From Fusobacteriaceae bacterium UBA2433 (GTDB lineage: Bacteria; Fusobacteriota; Fusobacteriia; Fusobacteriales; Fusobacteriaceae): DNA of 12,703 nt. Under the pieces are notes generated by a model, which did no database searches, was not told where the DNA came from, and saw only the letters and a program-made list of their open reading frames with translations. Shown one piece after another: positions 7,554 to 12,703 of the stretch; the stretch's first letter is position 1; every line of letters starts with the position of its first letter. The stretch covers positions 1 to 12,703 of the forward strand of contig DDQV01000132.1 of the NCBI GenBank assembly GCA_002342785.1, given 5' to 3'. The translations under genes were made by a program, and so were the position numbers.

Positions 7554-7922
7554 TTAAAACACTAATTTTTTAAATTCTAATTTATTTAAAGAAAAATTAA
7601 TTAAAAGTCCAACTCTTATTTTCGTAGCTTTTAAATAATTTAAAATTTGTGCTTCATGTACTTTAGATAATTTTTCTATAGTTTTTAACTCTATTATAAT
7701 TTTATCTTCTATGAGTAAATCAGCTATATAGTCTCCTATTATCTTATCATTATAAATTACTTTTATTGGGTATTGTTGTTTAACTTTTAAACCTAACTCT
7801 TCAATTTCATTTTTTAATGCATTTTCATAAACTTTCTCTAAGAATCCATAACCTAAGTCATTATAAATTTTCATTGCTATTCCTATTATTTCATAAGATA
7901 GTTCTTTTTCTATAACTTCCAT
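7554..7922 (-). CDS. GxxExxY family protein, PD-(D/E)XK nuclease-like
   Basis: 122-residue protein with the family-defining GFLEKVY (Gly26, Glu29, Tyr32). A nuclease-type core follows: Asp68 in DYIADLL, Glu78-x-Lys80 in IIELKTIE, and HEAQILNYLKAT (89-100). This matches the known GxxExxY (PDDEXK_3) family, which is scattered widely in bacteria; its biological role is not established to my knowledge. The ATG at 7922 has TGGAG upstream with good spacing. An ATG at 7934 in the same frame has no ribosome binding site, so the shorter start is preferred. It is flanked on both sides by outward-facing decamer arrays, and it interrupts gmd-fcl without changing transcription direction. Confidence 0.9.
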   Translation of the reverse strand: MEVIEKELSYEIIGIAMKIYNDLGYGFLEKVYENALKNEIEELGLKVKQQYPIKVIYNDKIIGDYIADLLIEDKIIIELKTIEKLSKVHEAQILNYLKATKIRVGLLINFSLNKLEFKKLVF

Positions 7923-7940
7923 AATATTCTCCATATTTTT

Positions 7941-7970
7941 ATCCGTGAAGATTGGTGTTCATTGGTGGCT
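7941..7970 (+). repeat. Decamer array, right end of the GxxExxY element
   Basis: Three consecutive 10-bp units on the plus strand: ATCCGTGAAG, ATTGGTGTTC and ATTGGTGGCT. They are inverted relative to the array at 7521-7550 and share its terminal ATTGGTGGC. Confidence 0.8.
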
Positions 7971-7995
7971 AAATTTTATTTATTTTTCCTTTTTT

Positions 7996-8017
7996 TTGTG
8001 AATCTCTGTGTATCTAT
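7996..8017 (+). repeat. Short decamer array of the CTCTGTG type
   Basis: TTTTGTG, AATCTCTGTG and TATCTATT follow one another at 10-bp spacing just after the gmd stop codon. It is related to, but different in sequence from, the ATTGGTG units 30 nt to the left. Confidence 0.5.
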
Positions 8018-8020
8018 TAT

Positions 8021-9121
8021 TTATACTCTTTGCCAGCTTTTATTATTATCTATTCTAGAAATATGTTCTTTTTCTACAAATTCAAGATCATGCCTTACCA
8101 TTATCTTTACTAACTCTTCAAAACTTGTTTGTCTAGGATCCCATCCTAATACTGTTCTTGCTTTTGTTGGATCTCCTAATAGTGTTTCTACTTCTGAAGG
8201 TCTGAAATATTTTGGATCTACTTCTACTAAAACTTTTTTAGTTTTTTTACAAGTTCCTTTCTCATCTACACCTTGACCACTCCACTCTAACTCTATTCCT
8301 GCTTCATTAAAAGCGTGATTACAAAAATCTCTAACTGAATATTGTTCACCAGTTGCTATTACAAAATCTTCTGGTATATCGTGTTGTAATATTCTCCACA
8401 TACATTCTACATAGTCCTTTGCATATCCCCAATCTCTTAAAGCATTTAAGTTTCCTAAGTATAGTTTCTTTTGGTATCCCTTAGATATTCTTGCCACTGC
8501 TAGAGTTATCTTTCTAGTTACAAAAGTTTCTCCCCTTCTTTCAGATTCATGGTTAAATAAAATTCCATTTACTGCGAACATATCATAGGCTTCCCTATAG
8601 TTTTTAGTGATCCAAAAACCATATTGTTTTGCCACTGCATATGGTGATGTTGGATAGAAAGGTGTAGTTTCTTTTTGAGGAACTTCTTGTACTTTTCCAA
8701 ATAGTTCCGATGTAGATGCTTGATATATTTTACAAGTTTTTTCCATTCCTAAAAATCTTACTGCTTCGAGTACTCTTAAAGTTCCTATAGCGTCTGTATC
8801 TGCTGTAAATTCTGGAACTTCAAAAGAAACTTGTACATGGGATTGTGCTGCTAAATTATATATTTCCACAGGCTTTACTTCCTTTATAATCCTAGTAATA
8901 TTCATAGAGTCGGTCATGTCTCCATAATGTAACTTTATCTTTCTATCTTTATGCATATCTTCTATTAGATCATCTATATATAGATGTTCAATTCTTTTTG
9001 TATTAAATGATGAAGCTCTTCTTATTATTCCGTGAACTTTATATCCTTTATCTAATAATAACTCTGCAAGATAGGAACCATCTTGTCCTGTTATCCCTGT
9101 TATCAATGCTATCTTTTCCAA
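8021..9121 (-). CDS. gmd: GDP-mannose 4,6-dehydratase
   Basis: NADP-dependent short-chain dehydrogenase/reductase fold enzyme that makes GDP-4-keto-6-deoxy-D-mannose, the precursor of GDP-L-fucose (and of GDP-rhamnose or perosamine in other hosts). 366 residues. It shows the nucleotide-binding GITGQDGSYLAELL (9-22), catalytic Thr137 and Glu139 in QASTSELFG, the Tyr161/Lys165 pair in SPYAVAKQYGFW, and HESERRGETFVTRKI (191-205). The start codon is TTG (9121), supported by GGAGG seven nucleotides upstream and by alignment of the N-terminus with the family. With fcl downstream, the product is most likely committed to fucose. Supply of GDP-mannose must come from outside the window. Confidence 0.97.
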   Translation of the reverse strand: MEKIALITGITGQDGSYLAELLLDKGYKVHGIIRRASSFNTKRIEHLYIDDLIEDMHKDRKIKLHYGDMTDSMNITRIIKEVKPVEIYNLAAQSHVQVSFEVPEFTADTDAIGTLRVLEAVRFLGMEKTCKIYQASTSELFGKVQEVPQKETTPFYPTSPYAVAKQYGFWITKNYREAYDMFAVNGILFNHESERRGETFVTRKITLAVARISKGYQKKLYLGNLNALRDWGYAKDYVECMWRILQHDIPEDFVIATGEQYSVRDFCNHAFNEAGIELEWSGQGVDEKGTCKKTKKVLVEVDPKYFRPSEVETLLGDPTKARTVLGWDPRQTSFEELVKIMVRHDLEFVEKEHISRIDNNKSWQRV

Positions 9122-9151
9122 CTTTCTACCTCCATATTATTTCACTTTTTT

Positions 9152-9284
9152 GACGCAGACTTATAACTTTTTTTAAACTTTTTTTCCTAAATTCTAATGA
9201 CCCAACACATAGACTCAGAGATCACCGAGGTTCTCAGAGTTTTTTTCTTGGTTTTAAATCTATAAATTCTTTTTCTTCTGCGTT
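9152..9284. repeat. Gene-free decamer element between wcaJ and gmd
   Basis: Ends GACGCAGA (9152-9159) and TCTGCGTT (9277-9284) are inverted with 7 of 8 matches. Inside, 9201-9240 holds four 10-bp units on the minus strand with cores CTCTGAG, CTCGGTG, CTCTGAG and TATGTGT. There is no open frame. It resembles the other decamer arrays in spacing but uses a different core sequence. Confidence 0.5.
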
Positions 9285-9333
9285 GATAGCTTTTCCTTTA
9301 AGATTTGTATTTTATATCTTTTATTTTGCTTCT

Positions 9334-10596
9334 TTATCTTCCCTTTCTACTTAGCACCACTTTGATGGTTTTAAAAAAAATCATCATATCAAACATAAAG
9401 TTTTGATGTTTGAGATAATATAGATCGTATTCTAATTTATGAAGTGCATCTTCTACATTGGATCCATAGGGATACATCACTTGTGCCCAACCTGTTAGTC
9501 CTGGTCTTATACTATGCCTTACATTATAGAATGGAAGTTCTTTTTCAAGTTGTTCTATAAAAACTTTTCTTTCTGGTCTAGGTCCTACAAATGACATCTC
9601 TCCCTTTAAAACATTCCATAGTTGGGGAAGTTCATCTATCCTAGTCTTGCGAATAAAATTTCCTACCTTAGTTATCCTTATATCATCTTTAGTTGCCCAC
9701 TGGGCACCATCTTTTTCTGCGTCTATTCTCATAGATCGAAACTTTATTATTTCAAATTCTTCTCCACCTAATCCAACTCTTTTTTGTCTAAAAAAAATTG
9801 GACCTCCATCTGATCTTATAAATATACAAGTTATCACCATAATAGGGATAGCAAATATTCCTATTATTATAGTAAGAGTAATATCACATACCTTTTTAAA
9901 ATTTCTTTGAAAACTATTATTTAAAATTTCAAACCCCTCTGTATATAGAAACCATTTTACCTTTATTTTTTTTACATAGATCTTTCTTTCTATCTCTTGC
10001 ATAAGTTGCCATTCACAATATACCTTATAGCCTTTAATCTTTAGTTTAAAAAATTCTTTCTCATATTTTTTCATAAATTCTTCCTCTACGGAAATTATAT
10101 CAATTTTTTTATCTTCTAGTATATCTTCTAGTTGTGCAAAGTTTTTTACTTGGTCTTTAGATATATATTCTAAATTACCAAAATTTCTTTCTGTATAACC
10201 TTTGTTAGCTACGATATATTCCTCAGCTTTTCCTATAAAAATACCCCTATAGGTTCCACCATCTCTATATATTTTTACCATTACCATCCTTATTAGATTA
10301 GTTACAACCCAAAGTAAAGTAAATTTGAAAAAAACTAGGCTACTCTTAGAAAAAGACCACAGTATTGTAGCTATAATTATATTTACTCCAGAGGATCTTA
10401 CCCAAGGAGTCCATCTTCCATATTCATCTGTAAAATTTAATACATCAAATAGATAATAGTATAGATATATAAAAAGAAATATTATATAACTATAACTTTT
10501 CATAGGGGTACCGTAGAAATCATTCCCACCTTTTATCAAAAAAAACAAAAGGAAGAAAAATATAATTCTTAAATAAACATTTTTTTCATCTCTCAT
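9334..10596 (-). CDS. Undecaprenyl-phosphate sugar-1-phosphate transferase, WcaJ-like
   Basis: Initiating enzyme that loads the first sugar phosphate onto undecaprenyl phosphate at the inner membrane. With the chosen start it has 420 residues. Hydrophobic segments lie near 9-22, 35-54, 73-82 and 88-102, followed by a soluble CoA-binding-like region (about 115-210), a further membrane segment (238-259) and the catalytic domain. That domain shows KRVGLGGEEFEIIKFRSM (272-289), RIDELPQLWNVLKGEMSFVG (319-338), GPRPE and RPGLTGWAQ. The frame stays open to 10680, but the ATG at 10596 has GAGGAG well placed upstream while the far ATG has none. The sugar used (glucose, galactose or other) cannot be told. 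It heads the locus, divergent from the outer-membrane protein gene. Confidence 0.93.
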   Translation of the reverse strand: MRDEKNVYLRIIFFFLLFFLIKGGNDFYGTPMKSYSYIIFLFIYLYYYLFDVLNFTDEYGRWTPWVRSSGVNIIIATILWSFSKSSLVFFKFTLLWVVTNLIRMVMVKIYRDGGTYRGIFIGKAEEYIVANKGYTERNFGNLEYISKDQVKNFAQLEDILEDKKIDIISVEEEFMKKYEKEFFKLKIKGYKVYCEWQLMQEIERKIYVKKIKVKWFLYTEGFEILNNSFQRNFKKVCDITLTIIIGIFAIPIMVITCIFIRSDGGPIFFRQKRVGLGGEEFEIIKFRSMRIDAEKDGAQWATKDDIRITKVGNFIRKTRIDELPQLWNVLKGEMSFVGPRPERKVFIEQLEKELPFYNVRHSIRPGLTGWAQVMYPYGSNVEDALHKLEYDLYYLKHQNFMFDMMIFFKTIKVVLSRKGR

Positions 10597-10915
10597 ATAG
10601 TAACTCCTCAAAAATTCTTTTATATAATATATATTATACAACAAAAAAACATTTAGATTATATTTTTTCCTGGTTAACATAATTTATTTGATATATTTTA
10701 ATTTAATTTAAAGGAAAAATTTTATAAAAGAAGTATAATATATAACTTGACTTTAAACTTAAAAACAATTAAAATCTTCTTATATACAAGATAAAGATAA
10801 AAATAAGAAATTATTTTATCTATAATATATATGTTAGATAAAAATTTACAAAGTTTATTAAATCAATCAAATTTGTTATAAGTATTAATGTAAATAGTAC
10901 AAAGGGAGGAAAATT
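10597..10915. other. Divergent intergenic region
   Basis: A 319-bp, extremely AT-rich gap between the glycan locus and the plus-strand outer-membrane protein gene. It holds a good plus-strand promoter (10747-10775) and an untranslated leader of about 135 nt. The minus-strand promoter for wcaJ cannot be fixed; TTGTAA with 18-nt spacing to TATTAT near 10825-10855 is one weak option. No gene is seen. Confidence 0.6.
10747..10775 (+). promoter_or_regulatory. Sigma-70-type promoter for the outer-membrane protein gene
   Basis: TTGACT (10747-10752), a 17-nt spacer and TAAAAT (10770-10775), each box one base from consensus. Transcription would begin near 10782, leaving a leader of about 135 nt before the AGGGAGG site at about 10903. 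It is the best promoter match noticed in the window. Confidence 0.65.
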
Positions 10916-11761
10916 ATGAGCTTGAAAAAAAATATTGTCTTAGGGGGACTTTTAATAAGTAGCCTCGCCATGGCAGAAAATATTTCTACCATTGCTGGAT
11001 CATCTAGTGCTCTTGCAGAGTTAAACGCAACATCTAATGTAAAAAGTTCTGATAAATTATTTTATCTAGTAGATGATTATAGTGCTCTTGCTACTTTACC
11101 AGGATTTTCATTTGGTGCTCCATCTGGATTAGTTCCAGGATATGGATCAGCATTTGTAGGAGTAGGTGGAACATCTTATTCTGATGATACCGATGGAGGA
11201 ATTGCATTTGGTGGAGGTTATGGAGATCCTATTAAATCTGTAGGTGGAGCTGTATCTATGTCTGTTGGTAGTATCGATCCTACTGATGGAGGAGCATTTA
11301 ATAGAGGTTCTATAAATCTTAGTGTAGGTAAACATTTCCCAGAATATGGCATTGGTACATCTGTAGGTGTTTCTAATATCGATATATGGCATGCTACTAA
11401 TGAAGATGAGATGGATCCTAGTTACTATGCTGCTATTACAAAACTTTTACCAAATGAGATTGCGCCAGTTATCGTAAGTGCAGGTTTTGGAAGTAATAGT
11501 TATTCTGATATGGGTAAATATGATTCTGATGACAGAGAACATAAATGGGGAGAATTCTTCTCAGCAGCAGCTTATGTACATCCTCAAATGAGTTTAATCT
11601 TAGATTATACTTCTGGAGTAACTACATTTGGTACAAGTATAGTTCCAATGCCAAACTATCCAGTTTCTGTAGGATTAGCTGCATATGATCTTTTTGAAGA
11701 AGATGACTCAGCAGATTCAGTTAAATTATTAGGAACTTTATCAATAGGTTTCTCATTCTAA
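10916..11761 (+). CDS. Predicted outer-membrane beta-barrel protein
   Basis: 281 residues with a clear signal peptide (LKKNIVLGGLLISSLAMA, cleavage probably after residue 20, AMA/EN). The mature part is rich in Gly, Ser, Asp and aromatic residues in alternating strand-like patterns, with few Lys, and it ends in TLSIGFSF. A terminal Phe is typical of barrels inserted by the BAM machinery. About residues 62-140 are very Gly-rich (SGLVPGYGSAFVGVGG). The family is not recognised; function could be a porin, adhesin or structural outer-membrane protein. AGGGAGG precedes the ATG, and the promoter at 10747-10775 probably drives it. No terminator separates it from the next gene, so the two are likely cotranscribed. 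Confidence 0.8.
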   Translation: MSLKKNIVLGGLLISSLAMAENISTIAGSSSALAELNATSNVKSSDKLFYLVDDYSALATLPGFSFGAPSGLVPGYGSAFVGVGGTSYSDDTDGGIAFGGGYGDPIKSVGGAVSMSVGSIDPTDGGAFNRGSINLSVGKHFPEYGIGTSVGVSNIDIWHATNEDEMDPSYYAAITKLLPNEIAPVIVSAGFGSNSYSDMGKYDSDDREHKWGEFFSAAAYVHPQMSLILDYTSGVTTFGTSIVPMPNYPVSVGLAAYDLFEEDDSADSVKLLGTLSIGFSF

Positions 11762-11808
11762 ATTTGAAAAACATTTAAGAAAAAAAGCTTAAAACGGAGG
11801 TAAATAAT

Positions 11809-12060
11809 ATGAAAAAAATATTTTTAATACTTACTCTTACAGCTATAATGAGTGTAGGATTATATGCTGAAGGAAAAGGAGACGCATTTGTTAATGCCAT
11901 GGGTATGGGAACTGCCGCTACTGGTGGTGGTGACAGCGCTGCTACTGACGGTGGTACAGGTGGTAGTGGTGTTGGTGGTGCTACAGTTATGAATAGTATT
12001 GCCGCTGTAACTGCTACTTCTACAGTTACAACTGCTACACCATATACTTATAACAACTAA
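11809..12060 (+). CDS. Small secreted Gly/Ala/Thr-rich protein
   Basis: 83 residues. A signal peptide (MKKIFLILTLTAIMSVGLYA, likely cleaved after Ala20) is followed by a mature part of about 63 residues made mostly of Gly, Ala, Thr, Ser and Val. It has a Gly-rich centre (about 39-58), a Thr/Ala/Val tail and the ending TPYTYNN. There is no Cys and almost no charge after residue 48. The family is unknown. CGGAGG lies upstream with normal spacing. It follows the outer-membrane protein by 47 nt and is followed by a strong terminator, so it is the second gene of a two-gene unit. It may be a surface or periplasmic partner of that protein. The coding DNA is GC-richer than its surroundings because of Gly and Ala codons. 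Confidence 0.7.
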   Translation: MKKIFLILTLTAIMSVGLYAEGKGDAFVNAMGMGTAATGGGDSAATDGGTGGSGVGGATVMNSIAAVTATSTVTTATPYTYNN

Positions 12061-12121
12061 TAGAACAGAATATAAAAAAATATTACTACTATTAAAAATA
12101 ATATCAATAACAACAATAATG

Positions 12122-12153
12122 AAAGGAGCTCCTAAAAATAGGAGCTCCTTTTT
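12122..12153 (+). terminator. Rho-independent terminator of the outer-membrane protein operon
   Basis: A perfect 13-bp stem (12122-12134 with 12139-12151, containing GGAGCTCC) around an AAAA loop, followed by T residues. It lies about 60 nt after the small secreted protein gene. The A/T flanks could let it work on both strands. Confidence 0.93.
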
Positions 12154-12160
12154 CTCTCTC

Positions 12161-12334
12161 TTATTTGCTTTCTAAGGGTCTTCTAAAAAGTTTCCCTTGT
12201 GTTTATACATCTAAAGGATATCCACACCCTAGAATCAAGCCTTCTAACCATTGGTATTACTGGGATCTAGAGGCTAAAATTTAAAAAGGCTCAAAAGTAG
12301 CCTTATTTTACCCTAAAATTACAGTAATTTAAAA
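12161..12334 (+). repeat. Edge repeat copy C3
   Basis: Third copy of the edge repeat, same orientation as C1 and C2 but a different subtype. The shared core is at 12239-12261. The terminal hairpin is AAGGCT (12286-12291) with AGCCTT (12299-12304), followed by ATTTTACCC, and the palindrome AAATTAC-A-GTAATTT is at 12316-12330. The stretch between core and hairpin is shorter than in C1 and C2. It starts just after the terminator of the upstream operon. Confidence 0.8.
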
Positions 12335-12360
12335 TAATCCCATTATTTCAAAAAAGATTT

Positions 12361-12390
12361 TTCTTCGTGAAAATTCGTGTAATTCGTAAC
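12361..12390 (+). repeat. Decamer array of the ATTCGTG type
   Basis: Three 10-bp units in register, TTCTTCGTGA, AAATTCGTGT and AATTCGTAAC, placed 26 nt after C3. No inverted partner was found close by. Confidence 0.65.
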
Positions 12391-12434
12391 TAGGTTTTTT
12401 CTATAATTTTAAAATTTTAAATCTAAAACCTTTT

Positions 12435-12528
12435 TTTGTCACTAATTGCTCGAATTTAAAAGATTATACTGCTACAACACAGAAGTCTTTTTTCTTTCTT
12501 CGTGTCTATTCGTGTCATTCGTGACAAA
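12435..12528. mobile_element. Empty decamer-array element with inverted ends
   Basis: Outer ends TTTGTCAC (12435-12442) and GTGACAAA (12521-12528) are perfect 8-bp inverted repeats. The match continues inward through ATTCG-type decamers on both sides: minus-strand units at 12435-12457 and plus-strand units at 12499-12528. The inner 40 nt or so carry no gene. The layout matches the ends of the GxxExxY element at 7521-7969 without its gene. An open frame crossing the right arm is judged spurious. Confidence 0.5.
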
Positions 12529-12560
12529 GATTTAAAAATTTTATCATATAAAAAACTCTC

Positions 12561-12703
12561 TTATTTTCCTTTTAAGGTGCCTCTAAAAACTTTCCCTTGT
12601 GTTTATACATTTAAAGGATATCCACACCCTAAAATCAAGCCTTCTAACCATTGGTATTACTGGGATCTAGAGGTTAAAATTTAAAAAGGCTAAAAAGTAG
12701 CCT
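12561..12703 (+). repeat. Edge repeat copy C4, cut by the window end
   Basis: Fourth copy, very close to C3 and 400 nt downstream of it in the same orientation. The shared core is at 12639-12661. The window ends inside the 3' arm of its terminal hairpin (AAGGCT at 12686-12691, AGCCT at 12699-12703). The rest of 12154-12703 outside C3, C4 and the decamer arrays shows no gene or RNA that I recognise. Confidence 0.8.

Larger units (their letters stand above)
7521..7969. mobile_element. Candidate GxxExxY element with decamer-array inverted ends
   Basis: A 449-bp unit inserted between gmd and fcl. Its outer ends are a perfect 9-bp inverted repeat, GCCACCAAT (7521-7529) and ATTGGTGGC (7961-7969). 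Each end continues inward as three degenerate 10-bp units with ATTNGTG cores in register, giving imperfect inverted ends of about 30 bp. The only gene inside is the GxxExxY protein. No transposase is present and no target duplication is obvious. Whether it moves is inference; the inverted arrangement is seen directly. Confidence 0.6.

Noticed and set aside
7498..8017. Decamer arrays as a CRISPR array
   Set aside because: Units are only 10 bp, directly adjacent with no spacers, and degenerate. No Cas gene is present.
7962..8276. 104-codon plus-strand open frame opposite the end of gmd
   Set aside because: It runs antisense through the conserved 3' part of gmd and has no ribosome binding site or recognisable product.
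9647..9910. 87-codon plus-strand open frame opposite the WcaJ-like gene
   Set aside because: Antisense shadow of the conserved catalytic domain, with no independent signals.
11147..11392. 81-codon minus-strand open frame inside the outer-membrane protein gene
   Set aside because: Antisense shadow; the product is rich in Ser, Thr, Arg and Ile from reversed Gly/Asp codons, with no ribosome binding site.
12502..12684. 60-codon plus-strand open frame across the empty element and edge repeat C4
   Set aside because: It begins inside a decamer array, has no ribosome binding site, and its frame is not open in the other copies of the repeat. It is best explained as translated repeat DNA.

Overview
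This is a very AT-rich window of Gram-negative character. It has strong AGGAGG-type ribosome binding sites, a predicted outer-membrane beta-barrel protein and a lipid-linked surface-polysaccharide locus. The protein style and base composition suggest a member of the Fusobacteriota (Ilyobacter/Psychrilyobacter-like). That placement is an inference from general appearance, not from a marker gene.

Layout, left to right. (1) Positions 1-583 hold no gene. They carry two direct copies (C1, C2) of a roughly 215-nt repeat with potential RNA hairpins. (2) Positions 584-3092 are a nucleoside-salvage operon on the minus strand, deoB-deoD-cdd, ending in a clear intrinsic terminator at 584-605. DeoB and DeoD convert nucleosides to free base and pentose 5-phosphate, and Cdd deaminates cytidine. 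(3) Positions 3186-10596 are a minus-strand surface-glycan locus. In transcription order it holds a WcaJ-type initiating sugar-phosphate transferase, gmd, a GxxExxY nuclease-like gene, fcl, a Wzx flippase, an unrecognised protein, a nucleotidyltransferase-fold protein and a 3'-truncated fucosyltransferase. The last five real glycan genes are packed tightly, with stops and starts adjacent or overlapping. Gmd and Fcl make GDP-L-fucose from GDP-mannose. The locus is bounded on both sides here, yet contains no Wzy polymerase and no complete internal glycosyltransferase, so it looks reduced. (4) Positions 10597-10915 are a divergent promoter region. (5) Positions 10916-12060 encode, on the plus strand, a predicted outer-membrane beta-barrel protein and a small secreted Gly/Ala/Thr-rich protein, closed by a 13-bp terminator hairpin. 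(6) Positions 12154-12703 hold no gene. They carry two more copies (C3, C4) of the edge repeat and arrays of degenerate 10-bp repeats.

The most interesting structure is in the spaces between genes. Short arrays of a degenerate 10-bp motif (core like TTSGTGT) recur at several places. Around the GxxExxY gene, which sits between the normally adjacent gmd and fcl, two such arrays face outward and end in a perfect 9-bp inverted repeat (GCCACCAAT ... ATTGGTGGC), enclosing 449 bp. A similar outward-facing pair without any gene lies at 12435-12528. Together they look like full and empty forms of a small element whose only protein is a PD-(D/E)XK-type nuclease. Separately, the four-copy edge repeat keeps a terminator-like hairpin by compensatory base changes between copy pairs, which points to a selected RNA or DNA structure.
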